64,000 bases of DNA from Euglena gracilis. Its lineage: Eukaryota > Euglenida > Euglenophyceae > Euglenales. A program made the translations under genes and the position numbers. Location: positions 15,603,508 through 15,667,507 of the forward strand of contig CP154956.1 of assembly GCA_039621445.1 (NCBI GenBank). The letters run 5' to 3'. Position 1 is the stretch's first letter; each line of letters begins with the position of its first letter. Shown here in pieces: positions 9,000 through 18,790 of this stretch. The notes below the pieces were generated by a model, which made no database searches, was not told where the DNA came from, and worked only from the letters and a program-made list of their open reading frames with translations.

Positions 9000-10082
9000 C
9001 TGCCACACCAGCGCAAACAAATTCCCTGGCATTTCCTTCAAAAAGATCGTTGCTCGAATTTTTGTACAGTCAGCTGTGAGTGGCGACCACACAGAACTTG
9101 AACCCTGTGCTGAGCAAGGTCCGCGATCAACCTTTTCAATGTGGAGGCAATCTGCAACAGATGGTGCTTTAAACGTGGAAAACACAACAAAAACACGCAC
9201 CTCCATTGGGGCGATGGCAGTACAGTTGGGGTTTTTTGGGGACCCCCCCCCCTCCCCCCCCCCTGTACAGTTGGGATTTTTGGGACCCCCCCCCCCTAGT
9301 GCCGAACGGTCAGAGACAGATGGCCTTTTTGGACCAAAAAAAGGCCATAAAAATTTTTTCCGGCGCCTTCGGCGCTGGTTTTTGGCCAATTTTTGAGGGG
9401 GGGGGGGGTTGGCAGTACAGTTGGGACCCCAGGACCCTCCCCCCCCTGTGTTGAGACAGTACAGCAAAAAGTGCCAAAAAATGCAAAAAAATCAGACCTC
9501 GGGACCCCCCCTCCCCCCCCCCTGCCAAAGCCCCATTGCTGTCAAATTTGGGACACGCACAGACTTGTAGAAATATGTTTCGCCATTCCATCCAAGACAT
9601 GCATTCAGCAAACGTTTTCGGTTTAGGGTTCCACCGTCGACGAGCAAAAAGATATCAGAGTCCCTGAGTTTATTGAGCAAGGCCGCTTGAGTGTCCTGTT
9701 GAAGGTGGCTAGTGGGGCGATGACAGTACAGTTGGGGTTTTTTGGGGACCCCCCCCTCCCCCCCCTGTACAGTTGGGATTTTTGGGACCCCCCCCCCTAG
9801 TGCCGAACGGTCAGAGACATATGGCCTTTTTGGACCAAAAATGGCCTTTTTGGACCAAAAAAAGGCCATAAAATTTTTTTCCGGCGCCTTCGGCGCCGGT
9901 TTTTGGCCAATTTTTGAAGGGGGGGTTGGCAGTACAGTTGGGACCCCAGGACCCTCCCCCCCCCCTGTGTTGAGACAGTACAGCAAAAAGTGCCAAAAAA
10001 TGCAAAAAAATCAGACCTCGGGACCCCCCCTCCCCCCCCCTGCCAAAGCCCCAGTAAAGGCACTCAAGTCTTCATCAGGCTT
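9000..10082 (-). CDS. hAT-type transposase core exon, holding two inserted MITEs
   Basis: On the minus strand an exon starts after ACATTAG with KPDEDLSAFTSHLQQDTQAA, continues LLNKLRDSDIFLLVDGGTLN and GETYFYKSVRVPNLTAM, then STFKAPSVADCLHIEK and PLTADCTKIRATIFLKEMPG. This order fits the DUF659/hAT core, where a DG(W/G)T strand is followed by a (Y/F)(F/L)..SV strand and then a DN/DC-type strand before F...C..H. Two ~330-bp MITEs (9208-9534, 9714-10052) lie inside. Leaving one 3-bp TSD at each site keeps a single open frame of about 137 codons, which is strong evidence that this is the true frame. The catalytic C..H motif is not evident after FALVWQG, so the downstream end is uncertain. The enzyme would cut and move hAT elements in the nucleus if intact. 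Confidence 0.6.
9208..9534 (+). mobile_element. MITE with 3-bp TSD, copy 1
   Basis: Imperfect terminal inverted repeats GGGGCGATGGCAG and CTGCCAAAGCCCC, flanked by ATT on both sides (9205-9207, 9535-9537). Internal repeats of CAGTACAGTTGGG and a GGCGCCTTCGGCGC hairpin. About 95% like the copy at 9714-10052 outside homopolymers. A 3-bp TSD and G-starting ends suggest a PIF/Harbinger- or CACTA-type mover rather than hAT. Confidence 0.88.
9714..10052 (+). mobile_element. MITE with 3-bp TSD, copy 2
   Basis: Same family and orientation as 9208-9534: ends GGGGCGATGACAG and CTGCCAAAGCCCC, TSD AGT (9711-9713, 10053-10055). It carries a small duplication of the TGGCCTTTTTGGACCAAAAA segment. Only 179 bp of transposase exon separate the two copies. 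Confidence 0.88.
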
Positions 10083-10196
10083 CTAATGTTCAAAACATTG
10101 CAGGCCCTCCCCCACATCCAGGCTAAACCCTAAAGAAGTCACCTTCTGCCATCCCTAGGGACAATCCCAACGCCCTGCACCGTTTGTATCCCCCAT

Positions 10197-10290
10197 TTCA
10201 ATGAAAGAAGCCTGGCTTTGACGGAAGAAGTGCTTAGGAATGGCTTCACCAAAGGCCCCACGGAAGCTGGGACTGTCGAGGACCCGGAAG
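10197..10290 (-). CDS. hAT transposase exon, PF..V..P.FR region
   Basis: Minus-strand frame reads RVLDSPSFRGAFGEAIPKHF then FRQSQASFIEM. hAT transposases have a PF..VE...FR..L.A..P.Y..PSR block between the N-terminal zinc finger and the core, and this segment sits in that position. No good acceptor is visible just upstream, so a frameshift from the previous exon is as likely as an intron. Confidence 0.45.
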
Positions 10291-10337
10291 GGGGGGTGCA
10301 TTCAATTTTGGCGACCAACGGGAAACGGTGTGTGTAC

Positions 10338-10660
10338 CTGGTATGCGAGGGCATTTTCTGAGAATGCTAGTGCAATGTTGCGACGCTGCAGATCATCTTT
10401 GGCACCAGGAAAGAAGCTTGTGATGTCCTTGGCACTGGTGTGTGGAGTACCGTCTGCCGGTACTCCACAGAGTGGTGATCCCGCATGTGGTTGTGAAGGC
10501 CGGTGGAGTTGGACCGCTTCCCTGGCACTTTGGCACCACAAGGGACGGGCTGACCACTGTCTCCCAATTTTGCCAATTTGCAGCGCCAAACAGTGCCAAC
10601 CCAATCGGGGCCTTGGCCTTGGCTTCCGACATTGTCAAAAAACTTCTTGAACACAGCCAT
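10338..10660 (-). CDS. hAT transposase N-terminal exon with BED-type zinc finger
   Basis: Minus-strand frame starts MAVFKKFFDNVGSQ, passes WRCKLAKLGDSGQPVPCG and ends in NSTGLHNHMRDHHSVEY. The C...C...........H....H spacing with TGLHNH(M)RDHH matches a BED finger, a DNA-binding domain usual at the N-terminus of hAT transposases. After EYRQ the frame shifts; the next frame gives AKDITSFFPGAKDDLQRR then NIALAFSENALAYQ, ending at a donor CAG|GTACAC. The shift occurs within about 30 bp, so an indel (mutation or sequencing error) rather than an intron is likely. Confidence 0.55.
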
Positions 10661-10915
10661 TCTGCAGATGGGAAGGGACAAAAGCCGATGCAATATCTCG
10701 CAAATATCGCAAAAATATCGCACCTTCAATTTTCCGGTGGAGATGCCTAATTCGGTCAAATCTGGGGGATTCCTAATTTTGGGGGGCCACCGAGCTGTTT
10801 GTGGTGTACCAAAGCTCAATGCCCAGGGAGTTCCTTGCTGTGATGGAAACTTCCTGCAGTGACGAGCGTAAGGGCACCCTCCCCTTTTCCCCTCTTTGCC
10901 ACCACAACCCCCCAC
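10661..10915. other. Intron-like spacer
   Basis: AT-rich near 10680-10740, no confident coding. It may be an intron between the exon at 10916-10973 and the zinc-finger exon. Confidence 0.35.
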
Positions 10916-10973
10916 AGGCTGGGGAGGTCTGGCTTGGAATCTGAGTGGTCGATGACAATGGACTCGTGTGTGT
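10916..10973 (-). CDS. Small exon, unknown
   Basis: Acceptor CTTGTCACAG and donor CT|GTGGGG on the minus strand bound a frame THESIVIDHSDSKPDLPSL. It lies between the exons above and below on the same strand. Family unknown. Confidence 0.35.
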
Positions 10974-11069
10974 CTGTGACAAGCGGGGGATTGGGGTTCA
11001 TCAAACTGTTTGTGGTTTTGTTTCTTGTCCAAAACAAGGGAGGAGGGGGCACACCGGCAGCGGGTGTCG

Positions 11070-11147
11070 GATGACAGCGACTGGTACGTCCACAAAATAT
11101 AAATTGAAATAATACGCACACTCCACCTCTGGATACCACTGGCGTAT
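11070..11147 (-). CDS. Exon, unknown protein
   Basis: After acceptor GTTCCCAG the minus strand reads IRQWYPEVECAYYFNLYFVD then VPVAVIRHP. Rich in aromatic and aliphatic residues, unlike the C-rich repeats around it. It fits in phase with a donor GGT|GTGTAT in the exon at 11250-11328. Downstream limit uncertain. Confidence 0.4.
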
Positions 11148-11263
11148 CTGGGAACAGCAGTGGGGGGGACAAATCAGAAAATCGGGCAGGAGAATCAAAT
11201 GCTGGCATGATGCAGACAATGCAGGCAATTTGGGTGGGAACACCCAAATACACACCGGTTGTC

Positions 11264-11328
11264 ATGCGCTTGTCTCTCTTCCCAAGCCGCACTTGTTTTC
11301 GTTCGGGATCTTCAGGTCGCTTCTCAGG
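11264..11328 (-). CDS. Exon, basic segment, unknown protein
   Basis: Minus-strand acceptor TTTTGTCACAG, then PEKRPEDPERKQVRLGKRDK and RMTTG. Phase 0 joins it to the exon at 11384-11483. Charged, probably flexible; no family recognised. Confidence 0.5.
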
Positions 11329-11383
11329 CTGTGACAAAAAAAAACAACCAAACACACAAACCGCTGCAAAAAAGTGCACACAC

Positions 11384-11483
11384 CTCCATCGTCATCTTCA
11401 ACTGTGCACAATACATGACTGGGGTCTCGTCCAGTACCAGTGTTAGGAATGGGTCGATGGGCTCCTGCTGGGGTATCCCAAAA
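11384..11483 (-). CDS. Exon, unknown protein
   Basis: Minus-strand acceptor CTTTCACAG and donor GAG|GTGTGTG bound the frame FGIPQQEPIDPFLTLVLDET then PVMYCAQLKMTME. The 55-nt gap to the next exon has a good polypyrimidine tract, so this is a short intron. With the exons at 11264-11328 and 11070-11147 it forms a run in matching phase. Possibly the N-terminal part of the transposase gene or a separate gene. Confidence 0.55.
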
Positions 11484-11499
11484 CTGTGAAAGACAGACG

Positions 11500-11840
11500 A
11501 GAAACATTTGTTTGACGGGGACGACACACCGGTGAGGCTCTTCCAGCATTGCTTCCATCTCCCTTCTCCATCGGTTGTCTGCCGCCCGCTCCAATGGGAG
11601 TGTTGGCGGTCGGGTCGACGTCACCCGCCTGTTTGGAAGGCTGTGGCGTTGGGCGAACGATCTGCACCAACTCATGGAGACGTTCACTGTTGTAGTCCGT
11701 GTCCTGGTCGTTGTGTTGCTGACGAGACACGCAAGGCCCTCGTTGTCCACTGCTGCGCCCACTTGGCGGACGGCTTTGAACGACTCCAGAACTGTCTTCT
11801 CCTCGGCCTCCGTGAGGAGGGTTGGCAGGCCCCCTCAACC
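11500..11840 (-). CDS. Possible upstream exon(s)
   Basis: Minus-strand frame reads CVSRQQHNDQDTDYNSERLH then ELVQIVRPTPQPSKQAGDVD. Another minus frame (RWRREMEAMLEEPHRC) is also open. Polar and low-complexity; could be a disordered N-terminus. 11840-12290 beyond it shows no clear gene. Confidence 0.35.
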
Positions 11841-12288
11841 TGCCTCCGCCCCCAGCCCCTCAGTGTTGGCAGGGCCGAGGGCCACCTGTGAAGGACGGGG
11901 GGGGGGGGACAGGGCACTGAAAAAAGGCATTGTGCCACACCTGCAGCTGGCGGTAGCTGCCTCTCTCCATCTCGGCAGCCACCTTCATCTTCTTTTGTGG
12001 TGTCCAGGACAACCACGGTCTGGGTTTTTTTCCTTCTGCTGTATCCCTTCCAGATAATCCGTTGCGATTTGGTCGCCCAAACTCTTCTCCTGAAACAAAA
12101 AAAGCAAAAGATAATTATTCTTCGGTAGGACTTCGGTAGGACATAATTCCAGGGTGGAAATTTCGAGGTTTTAATCCGGTCACCAAAATACCGACGGGGG
12201 GTCCTTGTTTCGGCGCTCTAAAACGGTTTAAGAGCGGCGGATTTAAAGTGACCGGAAATACTTCACATGCGGAATAAAAGCCCCTCCT

Positions 12289-12500
12289 GTAATTAGGAAT
12301 TGGCACCCAAACTAGGAATCAAAATTGCCAAAAAAATGTGTGATAAATTCCTAATTGGATCTATTTTAGGACCCAAAAGTTCCAGAAATAGATTTCATGT
12401 GACGTTGTACGTGAGGTCACACTAGTCACACGTGACCTGTCAAAACTGCCATGTTCGCCCCGCGACCACCCCCCCCCCCCAAGACCCGCGACCCCGCCCA
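12289..12500 (+). repeat. AATTAGGAAT / GTCACACnnGTCACAC element, copy 1
   Basis: Direct and inverted copies of ATTAGGAAT, then TTCCTAATTGGA(C/T)CTATTTT and GTCACACTAGTCACACGTGAC before a C run. The same series recurs at 20.43-20.66 kb. Confidence 0.65.
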
Positions 12501-12539
12501 CGACCCGTACACCCCTATCACAAACTCGTCTCCGACATT

Positions 12540-12790
12540 TCATAGTCTTCCAACTTCATCAATCTCAAATACCCTCACCCCCCCCCTCAAAGTGTCCCCC
12601 CCCCCTCAAAGTGGCCAAAATTTTTTGGCAAATTTTGGTTTACCCCCCAAAGTAGCCATTTCCTTTGGCGCCGAAGGCCAAAATTTGACCCCCCCCCCCC
12701 CAAAGTGTCCCCCCTCCCAGAGTGGCCATTTTGGGGTTCCACGGCACCCAGAGGGTGGCCACTTTGAGGGGGGGGGGAGGGTGAGGGTAA
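12540..12790. repeat. CCCCTCAAAGTGGCCA repeat, partly inverted
   Basis: Units CCCCCTCAAAGTG(G/T)CC on the left and GGCCACTTTGAGGGGGG on the right enclose about 200 bp with a GGCGCCGAAGGCC hairpin; a short foldback element. 12790-13060 has no recognised feature. Confidence 0.6.
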
Positions 12791-13063
12791 TCATGCATCA
12801 AGAAGAATGAGGAACTGCGGTCTTTGGCACCCAATCCTAACCTTGACTTCAAAATGTGTGCTTGATCATGCAGTTCTGTCAGCATCTTATGAAACGGCAG
12901 CATAGTTCCACGTGATCCGTGTCAAGCATAACCTTGTTAACGCCTGTGTAATCCCTTCTTTCTGGCATTTTGGGGCTGCAAGCGAGGCCTAATTCACATA
13001 TCACTTCTGGTCCGGCCTTTAAGCAAACGCAAATTTGACTGTCCGGATTAACAACCTCTGGAA

Positions 13064-13096
13064 TTGATTATTATTATTATTATTATTATTATTAGA
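13064..13096 (+). repeat. (ATT)n microsatellite
   Basis: About ten ATT units. Confidence 0.9.
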
Positions 13097-13269
13097 TTAT
13101 TGGATTTATCTGAAGTTAAAATAGAGATAAACACCGAATTCCAAGAGGGAGAAACACTCGTCCAACACTTTTTTTTTTGTGTCTTGTCCAACACTTTTTT
13201 CCCTTGTCCAACAGTCCTTGATATGGTAGCTTGCGCCAGCATTGGCTGAGCCTATTTGGGAGAGATTTC

Positions 13270-13437
13270 ACGACCATTCAAGAACGCAGAAGAGAGGAGC
13301 ACAGGACTCCAAAGCTGCCTGCACCCCAACAAAACTTGCGGCCTTCTTTGCCCTCAATGAGGTCATTGAAACGTGAAAATTGCTTCCACGATGTGGGGCA
13401 CAAGGATGGTATGTGTGGGAGCCAAAGCTTTGTAATG
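13270..13437 (-). CDS. Possible exon, unknown protein
   Basis: Minus-strand frame reads KLWLPHIPSLCPTSWKQFSR then FNDLIEGKEGRKFCWGAG. The plus strand is also open here (QERRREEHRTPKLPAPQQ). No family recognised. Confidence 0.3.
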
Positions 13438-13590
13438 GGGGGTGTTCCCCCCGCACCCCCCACGTCCCCCCGCGTCCCGGATTTTGGTCGGGCACGTTTT
13501 TTTGGCTGACCAAAGGAAAATTACATGCAAATTTGGGTGACGCCAAAGAAAACGTGTTGAGACAGTTGGGCCACAGTTCCCCCCCTGCGC
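13436..13590 (+). mobile_element. GGGGGTGTTCCCCC element, copy 1
   Basis: Begins GGGGGGTGTTCCCCCC, then GCGTCC-type C runs and a conserved ~80-bp core with GACCAAAGGAAAATTACA, GGGTGACGCCAAAGAAAACG and CAGTTGGGCCACA. The same core lies at 21.30-21.52 kb and, diverged, at 29.39-29.56 kb. Confidence 0.75.
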
Positions 13591-13832
13591 CGTGCTGCTT
13601 GCAAATATCCATGCATTTTGCAGCAGCCTTCATTGCAGCGTGGTTCTTGGGGATATTTTTTTTTCCTTCTGATCACCACGGGTTGGAAGAGAGCCCAAAA
13701 GGGCATCAACCGTTGACCTTCTAAGGACGTGGTGGTGCGCAAAACCGCCTCAAATTGGTCGACGGTGGGGGGATCAGGCATCTGAGCATTCATCAGGTTA
13801 ACCATAGTTGGCGTTTTCTTCACCCAAACCAT
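13570..13832 (-). CDS. Possible exon, unknown protein
   Basis: Minus-strand frame of about 85 codons: MVWVKKTPTMVNLMNAQMPD, then PPTVDQFEAVLRTTTSLEGQ and MPFWALFQPVVIRRKKKYPQ. Residue use looks like real protein, but I recognise no family. It runs into the repeat element at 13436-13590, which may have interrupted it. Confidence 0.4.
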
Positions 13833-13877
13833 ACTTCAAATCCTACTAAGTTCAAAAATTGCCAAAAAATGGGGGTT

Positions 13878-13932
13878 GAGCCCCCGCGTCCCCCCCGCGT
13901 CCCCCCCCGCGTCCCCCCCGCGTCCCCACCAA
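13878..13932 (+). repeat. (GCGTCCCCCC)n minisatellite
   Basis: Four units of CCGCGTCCCCCC, the same motif that borders the GGGGGTGTTC elements. Confidence 0.85.
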
Positions 13933-14032
13933 AGTGGCTTGCTGTCCTTTTTTTGTAGAGGCTTTTCGATGAAACCGTCTGAGGTTTAGGATTTTTTTTT
14001 GTGAAAATGTTGGACTGCCAATCAAGCAACCC

Positions 14033-14417
14033 CTACTGGTTTTGCAAAGAGTGCCCATTTGCTTCTTCTTTTTTATTCGGCATAATCAATGCTAATCCTA
14101 GACTGTTCCCCCTCAACCATTGCGCACACTTCCATTTTGTATCCTTTTTTTGTGGACACCGTTCCCATCGCCCGTTTTGGCGGATCCATTCCCAAAAATC
14201 ACCAGCCAAAGTATGCGGGGAACGTTTGTAAAATGCAAGTTTGTCTGGTTTTCTGGGCCAACGGCACCGGGAGCGAAAACACCCCATGGAAAAGACATTG
14301 CCCCAAAGAATTTTTAGGCATGAGTTTGGCCTCGTGGATGGGGCCCACAATAAAATTGTTAGCTTCATTGCACCATTTGGATTCATGCATTCTTTTTTTT
14401 AAAAAACCCAACTTCAT
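14033..14417. CDS. Possible coding segment, strand unresolved
   Basis: Minus frames (FYKRSPHTLAGDFWEWIRQN; KWCNEANNFIVGPIHEAKLM) and a plus frame (MLILDCSPSTIAHTSILYPF, 114 codons) are all open and protein-like, so neither strand nor frame can be fixed by eye. Flanks are low-complexity. Confidence 0.25.
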
Positions 14418-14419
14418 GT

Positions 14420-15575
14420 TTGGTTTTGATTGAATGAGGGGCTAATTCTTAAGAAGGGTGGAATCAACATCAACACAAATACTGAAAATGCAGCAGGCAA
14501 AATCCTATTTTTATGATATGCCGCCAAATTTGGAATTTTTTGAGGATCGGGCACTACCCCCCCCCCCCATTTGAACCACATCTTTTGGCTTGGTTAAAAA
14601 ATTTCAGGGCACTGAAATTTTTTGCCCTTGACCAATTTACAATGCTGAACGGAACGCCGAAGAAAATAGCGTTTTTGGGTACCTGGAAAAATGGCCGGTC
14701 AAATCTTGTTATTCATGGTACCCAGAATGGTGGTGGGCGTCCGCGTCCCCCCGGCCCGACAACCCCCCGCCCAACATGGGCAAAAAATTCATGACGGATT
14801 GAAATTTTTGGCAGACGCCAAAAAATTGCAAAAAATGTATGCTTTTTTCCCAAAAATTTGGTGGCGTGCTGTTCTTTCTTCACACCCTGGTCCACGTGGC
14901 ATTGAGGACAGATCTTCTTTCCCGCCGGTCGGGCTACGTGTCAAAACCCTTCAATGGTGAAAACATCCAAAACGCATTTTATGACTTTTTTCCTCCTCAA
15001 AGAAAAACAACCAAAAAAAAAATGACTACCAAAGTGGTGGAACAAGAAAGCAAAAAAGAACAAAACTTGCCAAAAATGAAAAAAATAAAGAATTCAAAAA
15101 AACATGAACATCTGGTATAATAGAAAAAAACAAAAAACAAAAAAAGAGAAAAACAGCATTTAAAAACATGAGAAAGGAGAGCTGTGAGGGTGAGGTGAGT
15201 GAAACCCGAGAAGAATTTAGAGAATCGAGCCTTCAATTTTCATACAATGCATCAACCTTCGTCACTTCAGCCTTTCTTTTCATTCATCATTTCAGCCTGC
15301 TTTTTGATGCTTGATGGCGGTTTTGGTCTTCATCAAATTTCTGGCTTGACATGGTCAAAAAATGGAAAGAAATCCCAAGATTTGAGGTGAAAATTTTTTC
15401 GACCCAAACAATGGTGTTTTTTTGCCGTTTGAATTTTGACCCAAAATATGTCCCATTGGCAAAAGGGGAGATTTCGCAAGTAGGAAAGAATTTCATGGCA
15501 AAAAGGGGGGGGAGAGGGAAAATGAAAATTTTGGGGAAGAAACAGAAAATAATTATCCTCACCACACTTCCATTG
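14420..15575. other. AT-rich non-coding region
   Basis: Many A and T runs, a purine-rich stretch at 15000-15180, no recognised gene. Confidence 0.45.
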
Positions 15576-15577
15576 GG

Positions 15578-15940
15578 GGTGTGATCCCCGTGTCCCCCCC
15601 CGTGTCCCCCCCCGTGTCCCCCCCGTGTCCCGTACTTCAGGGTGGTCCCCAGAAGGCGGCCAAGGCAACATGCAGCATGAATTTTTAGCTGTTTGGCATC
15701 ATTTTCCACTTTTTTTCATGGATTCTCAAGGCCATTTTGACTTTCCCCCACCCACAATCCCTTTTTTTTCACCAAGGATGGCATGGAGCTTGGCTCGGGG
15801 TCAATGTGAAATGAAATTTTGGTCCCTCAAAAAGTCACAAATTTCGTCCCGGAAGGTCCCGAAAAGAGGCATGTTTCCCCCGTGTCCCCCCCCGTGTCCC
15901 CCCCCGTGTCCCCCCCGTGTCCCGCCCCACCCCCATTTGG
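15578..15940 (+). repeat. Paired GTGTCCCCCCC minisatellites, second locus
   Basis: Same left block (GTGATCCCCGTGTCC .. GTGTCCCGTACTT) and right block (TGTTTCCCCCGTGTCC .. GTCCCGCCCCACCCCC) as at 6294-6556, around an unrelated ~235-bp segment. Confidence 0.75.
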
Positions 15941-15989
15941 TCAACCAAACCCTTTTTTGGCACCCAACGCTCAACGCACCTTCTGATAC

Positions 15990-16935
15990 GAAAAATGTGT
16001 CCAGAACGCCGGTTCGGGCCGCGGAACTGTGTTCCAGAATGCTAGTTCGTGCGGCAGCCCCAACCGGCGTTCTGGAACACAGTTCCGTTGTCCGAACCGG
16101 CGTTCGGACAAAGTTTGTTGAAACCGTGGATTAGGGGCTCTGGCTTCACGCCCGAACCGGCATTCCAGGAATCACAGCCAATTTCGCCCAATATACCCAT
16201 TTTTTGAACATTTTTGAGCATTTTGGACCTCCTTTGGACGCATGGCCATGCCGATCAGCCGATTGAAGTTCTCACACATCTGATGCCATGCTACCCATCA
16301 ATCAAAAGCTCTTCTCAAGGGCTTTTGACAGATGGCCACAGGATTCAGCCATGATGCACACAGCGCTTGTTTTCAGCGATCCTGTGTTCCAAAATTTGAC
16401 ATCTCAATTGTTGAAATCTCACACCTTAGGTGCCATACAACATATCAACCGAAAGCTCTCCCCAACACCTTTTGCTTGGTACCCTCAGAACTCAGCCACA
16501 CTGCACACGGCTCTGAAAATCGCCGATCGCATTTTCCAAACCTTTTCGCAAATTCCAAAATCCACTGTTCACCTGCCATGTTGCCCCTTGATCAAAAGCT
16601 CTTCTCGAGGGCTTTCTGCAGATGGCCTTAGATTTCAGCCGTGCTGCATGGTACTCTATTTCAGAAATTCCCCAAATTTGGCCAAATGGAAATTTTTGCA
16701 CAAAATACCCCAATTTCTGGCCACCCCCCCAAAAAACTGCTCAAATATGATTGCCACATGTCTACAAACCATTTTGGACACTTTTTGGCACTTTTTATTT
16801 TGGGTCCCCTGGACGCCGGCTTCCCGCCAGAATCGGCGTTCTGGAACACCGGTTCGGCGCAGAAATTTCTGCGCCGAACTGGCGTCCAGAAGCGTGAAGC
16901 CAGAGCCCCAATACACGGTTTCTATACAAAAATCG
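15990..16935 (+). mobile_element. CGCCGGTTC palindrome element, copy 1
   Basis: Ends are inverted copies of GAAACCGTG(G/T)ATT and GGGGCTCTGGCTTCACGC (left about 16120-16150, right about 16895-16925), preceded on the left by dyads of GAACGCCGGTTCGG. The interior holds three degenerate repeats of TCGAAAGCTCTTCTC..TTTCAGCCA..TGCACACGGCTCT. The same interior repeats occur at 22.2-22.7 kb. No transposase domain seen. Confidence 0.6.
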
Positions 16936-16939
16936 ACCG

Positions 16940-17100
16940 ACGAGCGAGCGAAGCGAGCCGCCTGGCACCCCTGCTGAATCTGTTAGTGTCGGTCGATTTT
17001 TCTAAAACCTATTTTGTCTGGGCCCGACGCCTGTCTTGAAATTCATTCGACCGAACCGCCTGGACGGAAATATGGCCAAAAAAAGTGGGTTTTGGCCCAT
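16940..17100 (+). repeat. AATCGACCGACGAGCGAGCG segment
   Basis: Contains an inverted pair AAAAATCGACCGAC / GTCGGTCGATTTTT and a segment TTTTCTGGGCCCGACGCCTGTC-like that is the complement of parts of 17.45 and 18.77 kb. Part of the same repeat family as the 33-bp minisatellite. Confidence 0.55.
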
Positions 17101-17101
17101 T

Positions 17102-17276
17102 AACGGGCGCCTGAATGGAAACCGTTAGACATAAACGGGCACTTGAATGGAAATCGACTGACATAAACGGGTGCCTGAATGGAAATCAACTGACATAAAC
17201 GGGCGCCTGAATGGAAATCGACCGACATAAACGGGCGCCTGAATGGAAATCGACTGACATAAACGGATTCCGATGT
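17102..17276 (+). repeat. 33-bp minisatellite
   Basis: Five to six tandem copies of ACATAAACGGGCGCCTGAAT followed by GGAAATCGACTG. Two more copies lie at 18660-18724. Open frames across it are repeat by-products. Confidence 0.92.
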
Positions 17277-17279
17277 CAT

Positions 17280-17620
17280 GGAAATCGACCAACCTTTTGT
17301 GTCCTTTTTCTGAATGATTTTTTGTTCCGTTTTGGGACATTTTCAATTCCAACCTGAAATCCGTCAATGTCAACCAACCTTTTTTCTCGTTCTTCTGAAT
17401 GCTTTTTTTCTTCCATTTTAACAGAATAAAATAATAACAATAGAAATTCCAATACAGGCGTCGAGCCCAGAAAAACAGGTTTTAACATTTGCCACCCCTC
17501 ATCAGAGAGCTTTTCTTTCAGACGACCAGCACAACTGAATCGGGCCAAAAAATGATAATCTTAAGTTCCGTCCTTCCGTCCGTTCCATCCAAAATTCAGC
17601 CAGCTGGGATCACCTGACCC
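17280..17620. other. Non-coding spacer
   Basis: Shares CTGAAAT(C/A)CGT(C/T)AATGTCA and CG(T/G)CG(A/G)GCCCAGAAAA segments with 18.73-18.79 kb. No gene seen. Confidence 0.45.
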
Positions 17621-17629
17621 CCTCCCCCT

Positions 17630-18345
17630 CCCAGGGGGGTCGGCACACCCCTCCCCCCCCCCTCACCGACCCCCTCGCCGTGCCATTTTACCCCCCCCTC
17701 CCCCCCCTTTTCAGACCCCCTCGCCACGCCATGTCAGCCGCGCCAAAAAAAATTTTCTTGGCAAACCCCCGCGCACCCCTCCCCCCCCCCATCCGGGCCC
17801 CCCTCGCCACGCCAAAAAACGCCAAAAACCCCCCTCCCCCCCCCCTACAGGCAGTGGCTGAAAACTTCCCCCCCCCGAAAATTTCCCCCCCCCCCTCAAA
17901 TCAGCCAGATTTTGGCGGTTCTACCTTGTTCTTCCAGGGGTCCGAAAATCCCCCCCCCCTTGAAAAAGCCCGGTCCCCCCTCCAAAAAGGCCAACAAAGA
18001 CGCAAGGCAAGGGCTTTTTAGAAGGAATTCTTTTTTTTATACATGCCGTGGTAGCGATTTTTTGTCCTTGTGAACCATCATGAAACAAATGTTGTAGTCC
18101 AATGCAAAATGGTCTTCAACAAACAGCCATATTTGAGTTTCGTGCACCAACATGTGCTATGTCCATGTTAGGTTCAGATTCCATGGTTCTCTGTGACACG
18201 GCCGGGGCTTAAGCTCCCAGGGGTCCGAAAATTCCCCCCCCCCCTGAAATGGTCCGAAAAATGCGGCTCTAGGGGGGGGGAAGTTTTCAGCCACCGCCAG
18301 TAGCCGGACCCCTCGCCACGGCGTGCCGACCCCCCCCACCCCCTC
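17630..18345 (-). repeat. GGCGTGGCGAGGGGGTC element and GAAAATTCCCCCCC repeats
   Basis: 17630-17850 is the complement of 5895-6145 with the same unit order. 17850-17960 and 18215-18300 are inverted-like copies around CAGTGGCTGAAAACTTCCCC and CCAGGGGTCCGAAAA. 18300-18340 repeats GGACCCCTCGCCACG. Together a compound G/C-rich element. Confidence 0.6.
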
Positions 18346-18534
18346 CAAAAAATTTCATCCAAATATGAAGGAAAATGACTCGAAACCCACCCAAATGCCT
18401 TCCAAAACCCCCAACCCGACCACCAATGGTCAGTAGCCATGGTCACCAGCGACTGGTCGCCAGCGGCCATGGTCGCCAGGGACCAGTCGCTAGCGACCAC
18501 CAAAAACTCTATCACCAATTTCCCGCAATGAGCC
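18345..18534 (+). mobile_element. Partial copy of the 24-26 kb foldback element
   Basis: AAATATGAAGGAAAATGACT, then a GACCAGTCGC/TAGCGACCACC dyad region and the terminus CACCAATTTCCCGCAATGAGCC match the right half of 23880-26256 with the internal array missing. Confidence 0.7.
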
Positions 18535-18654
18535 GCAAAATTTGTTTTTTGTCTGGTCCATAACCCCACAGGACCAAAAATGTCGAAGAAAAAAGGGAAA
18601 TCCAAAATGTCCAAAAGTCACTAAAAATTCCCAATCTGACAATCTGACCAGCAA

Positions 18655-18790
18655 CAGATTTCAATGGAATGGAAATCGACCGACATAAACGGGCGCCTGA
18701 ATGGAAATCGACTGACATAAACAATTTCAGGCTGAAATACGTTAATGTCAGTAGAATTTCAAGACAGGTGTCGGGCCCAGAAAATAGGTT
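18655..18790 (+). repeat. 33-bp minisatellite, second block
   Basis: Two copies of the 17.1-kb unit followed by the same downstream segment (GTGTCGGGCCCAGAAAATAG). Confidence 0.85.
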
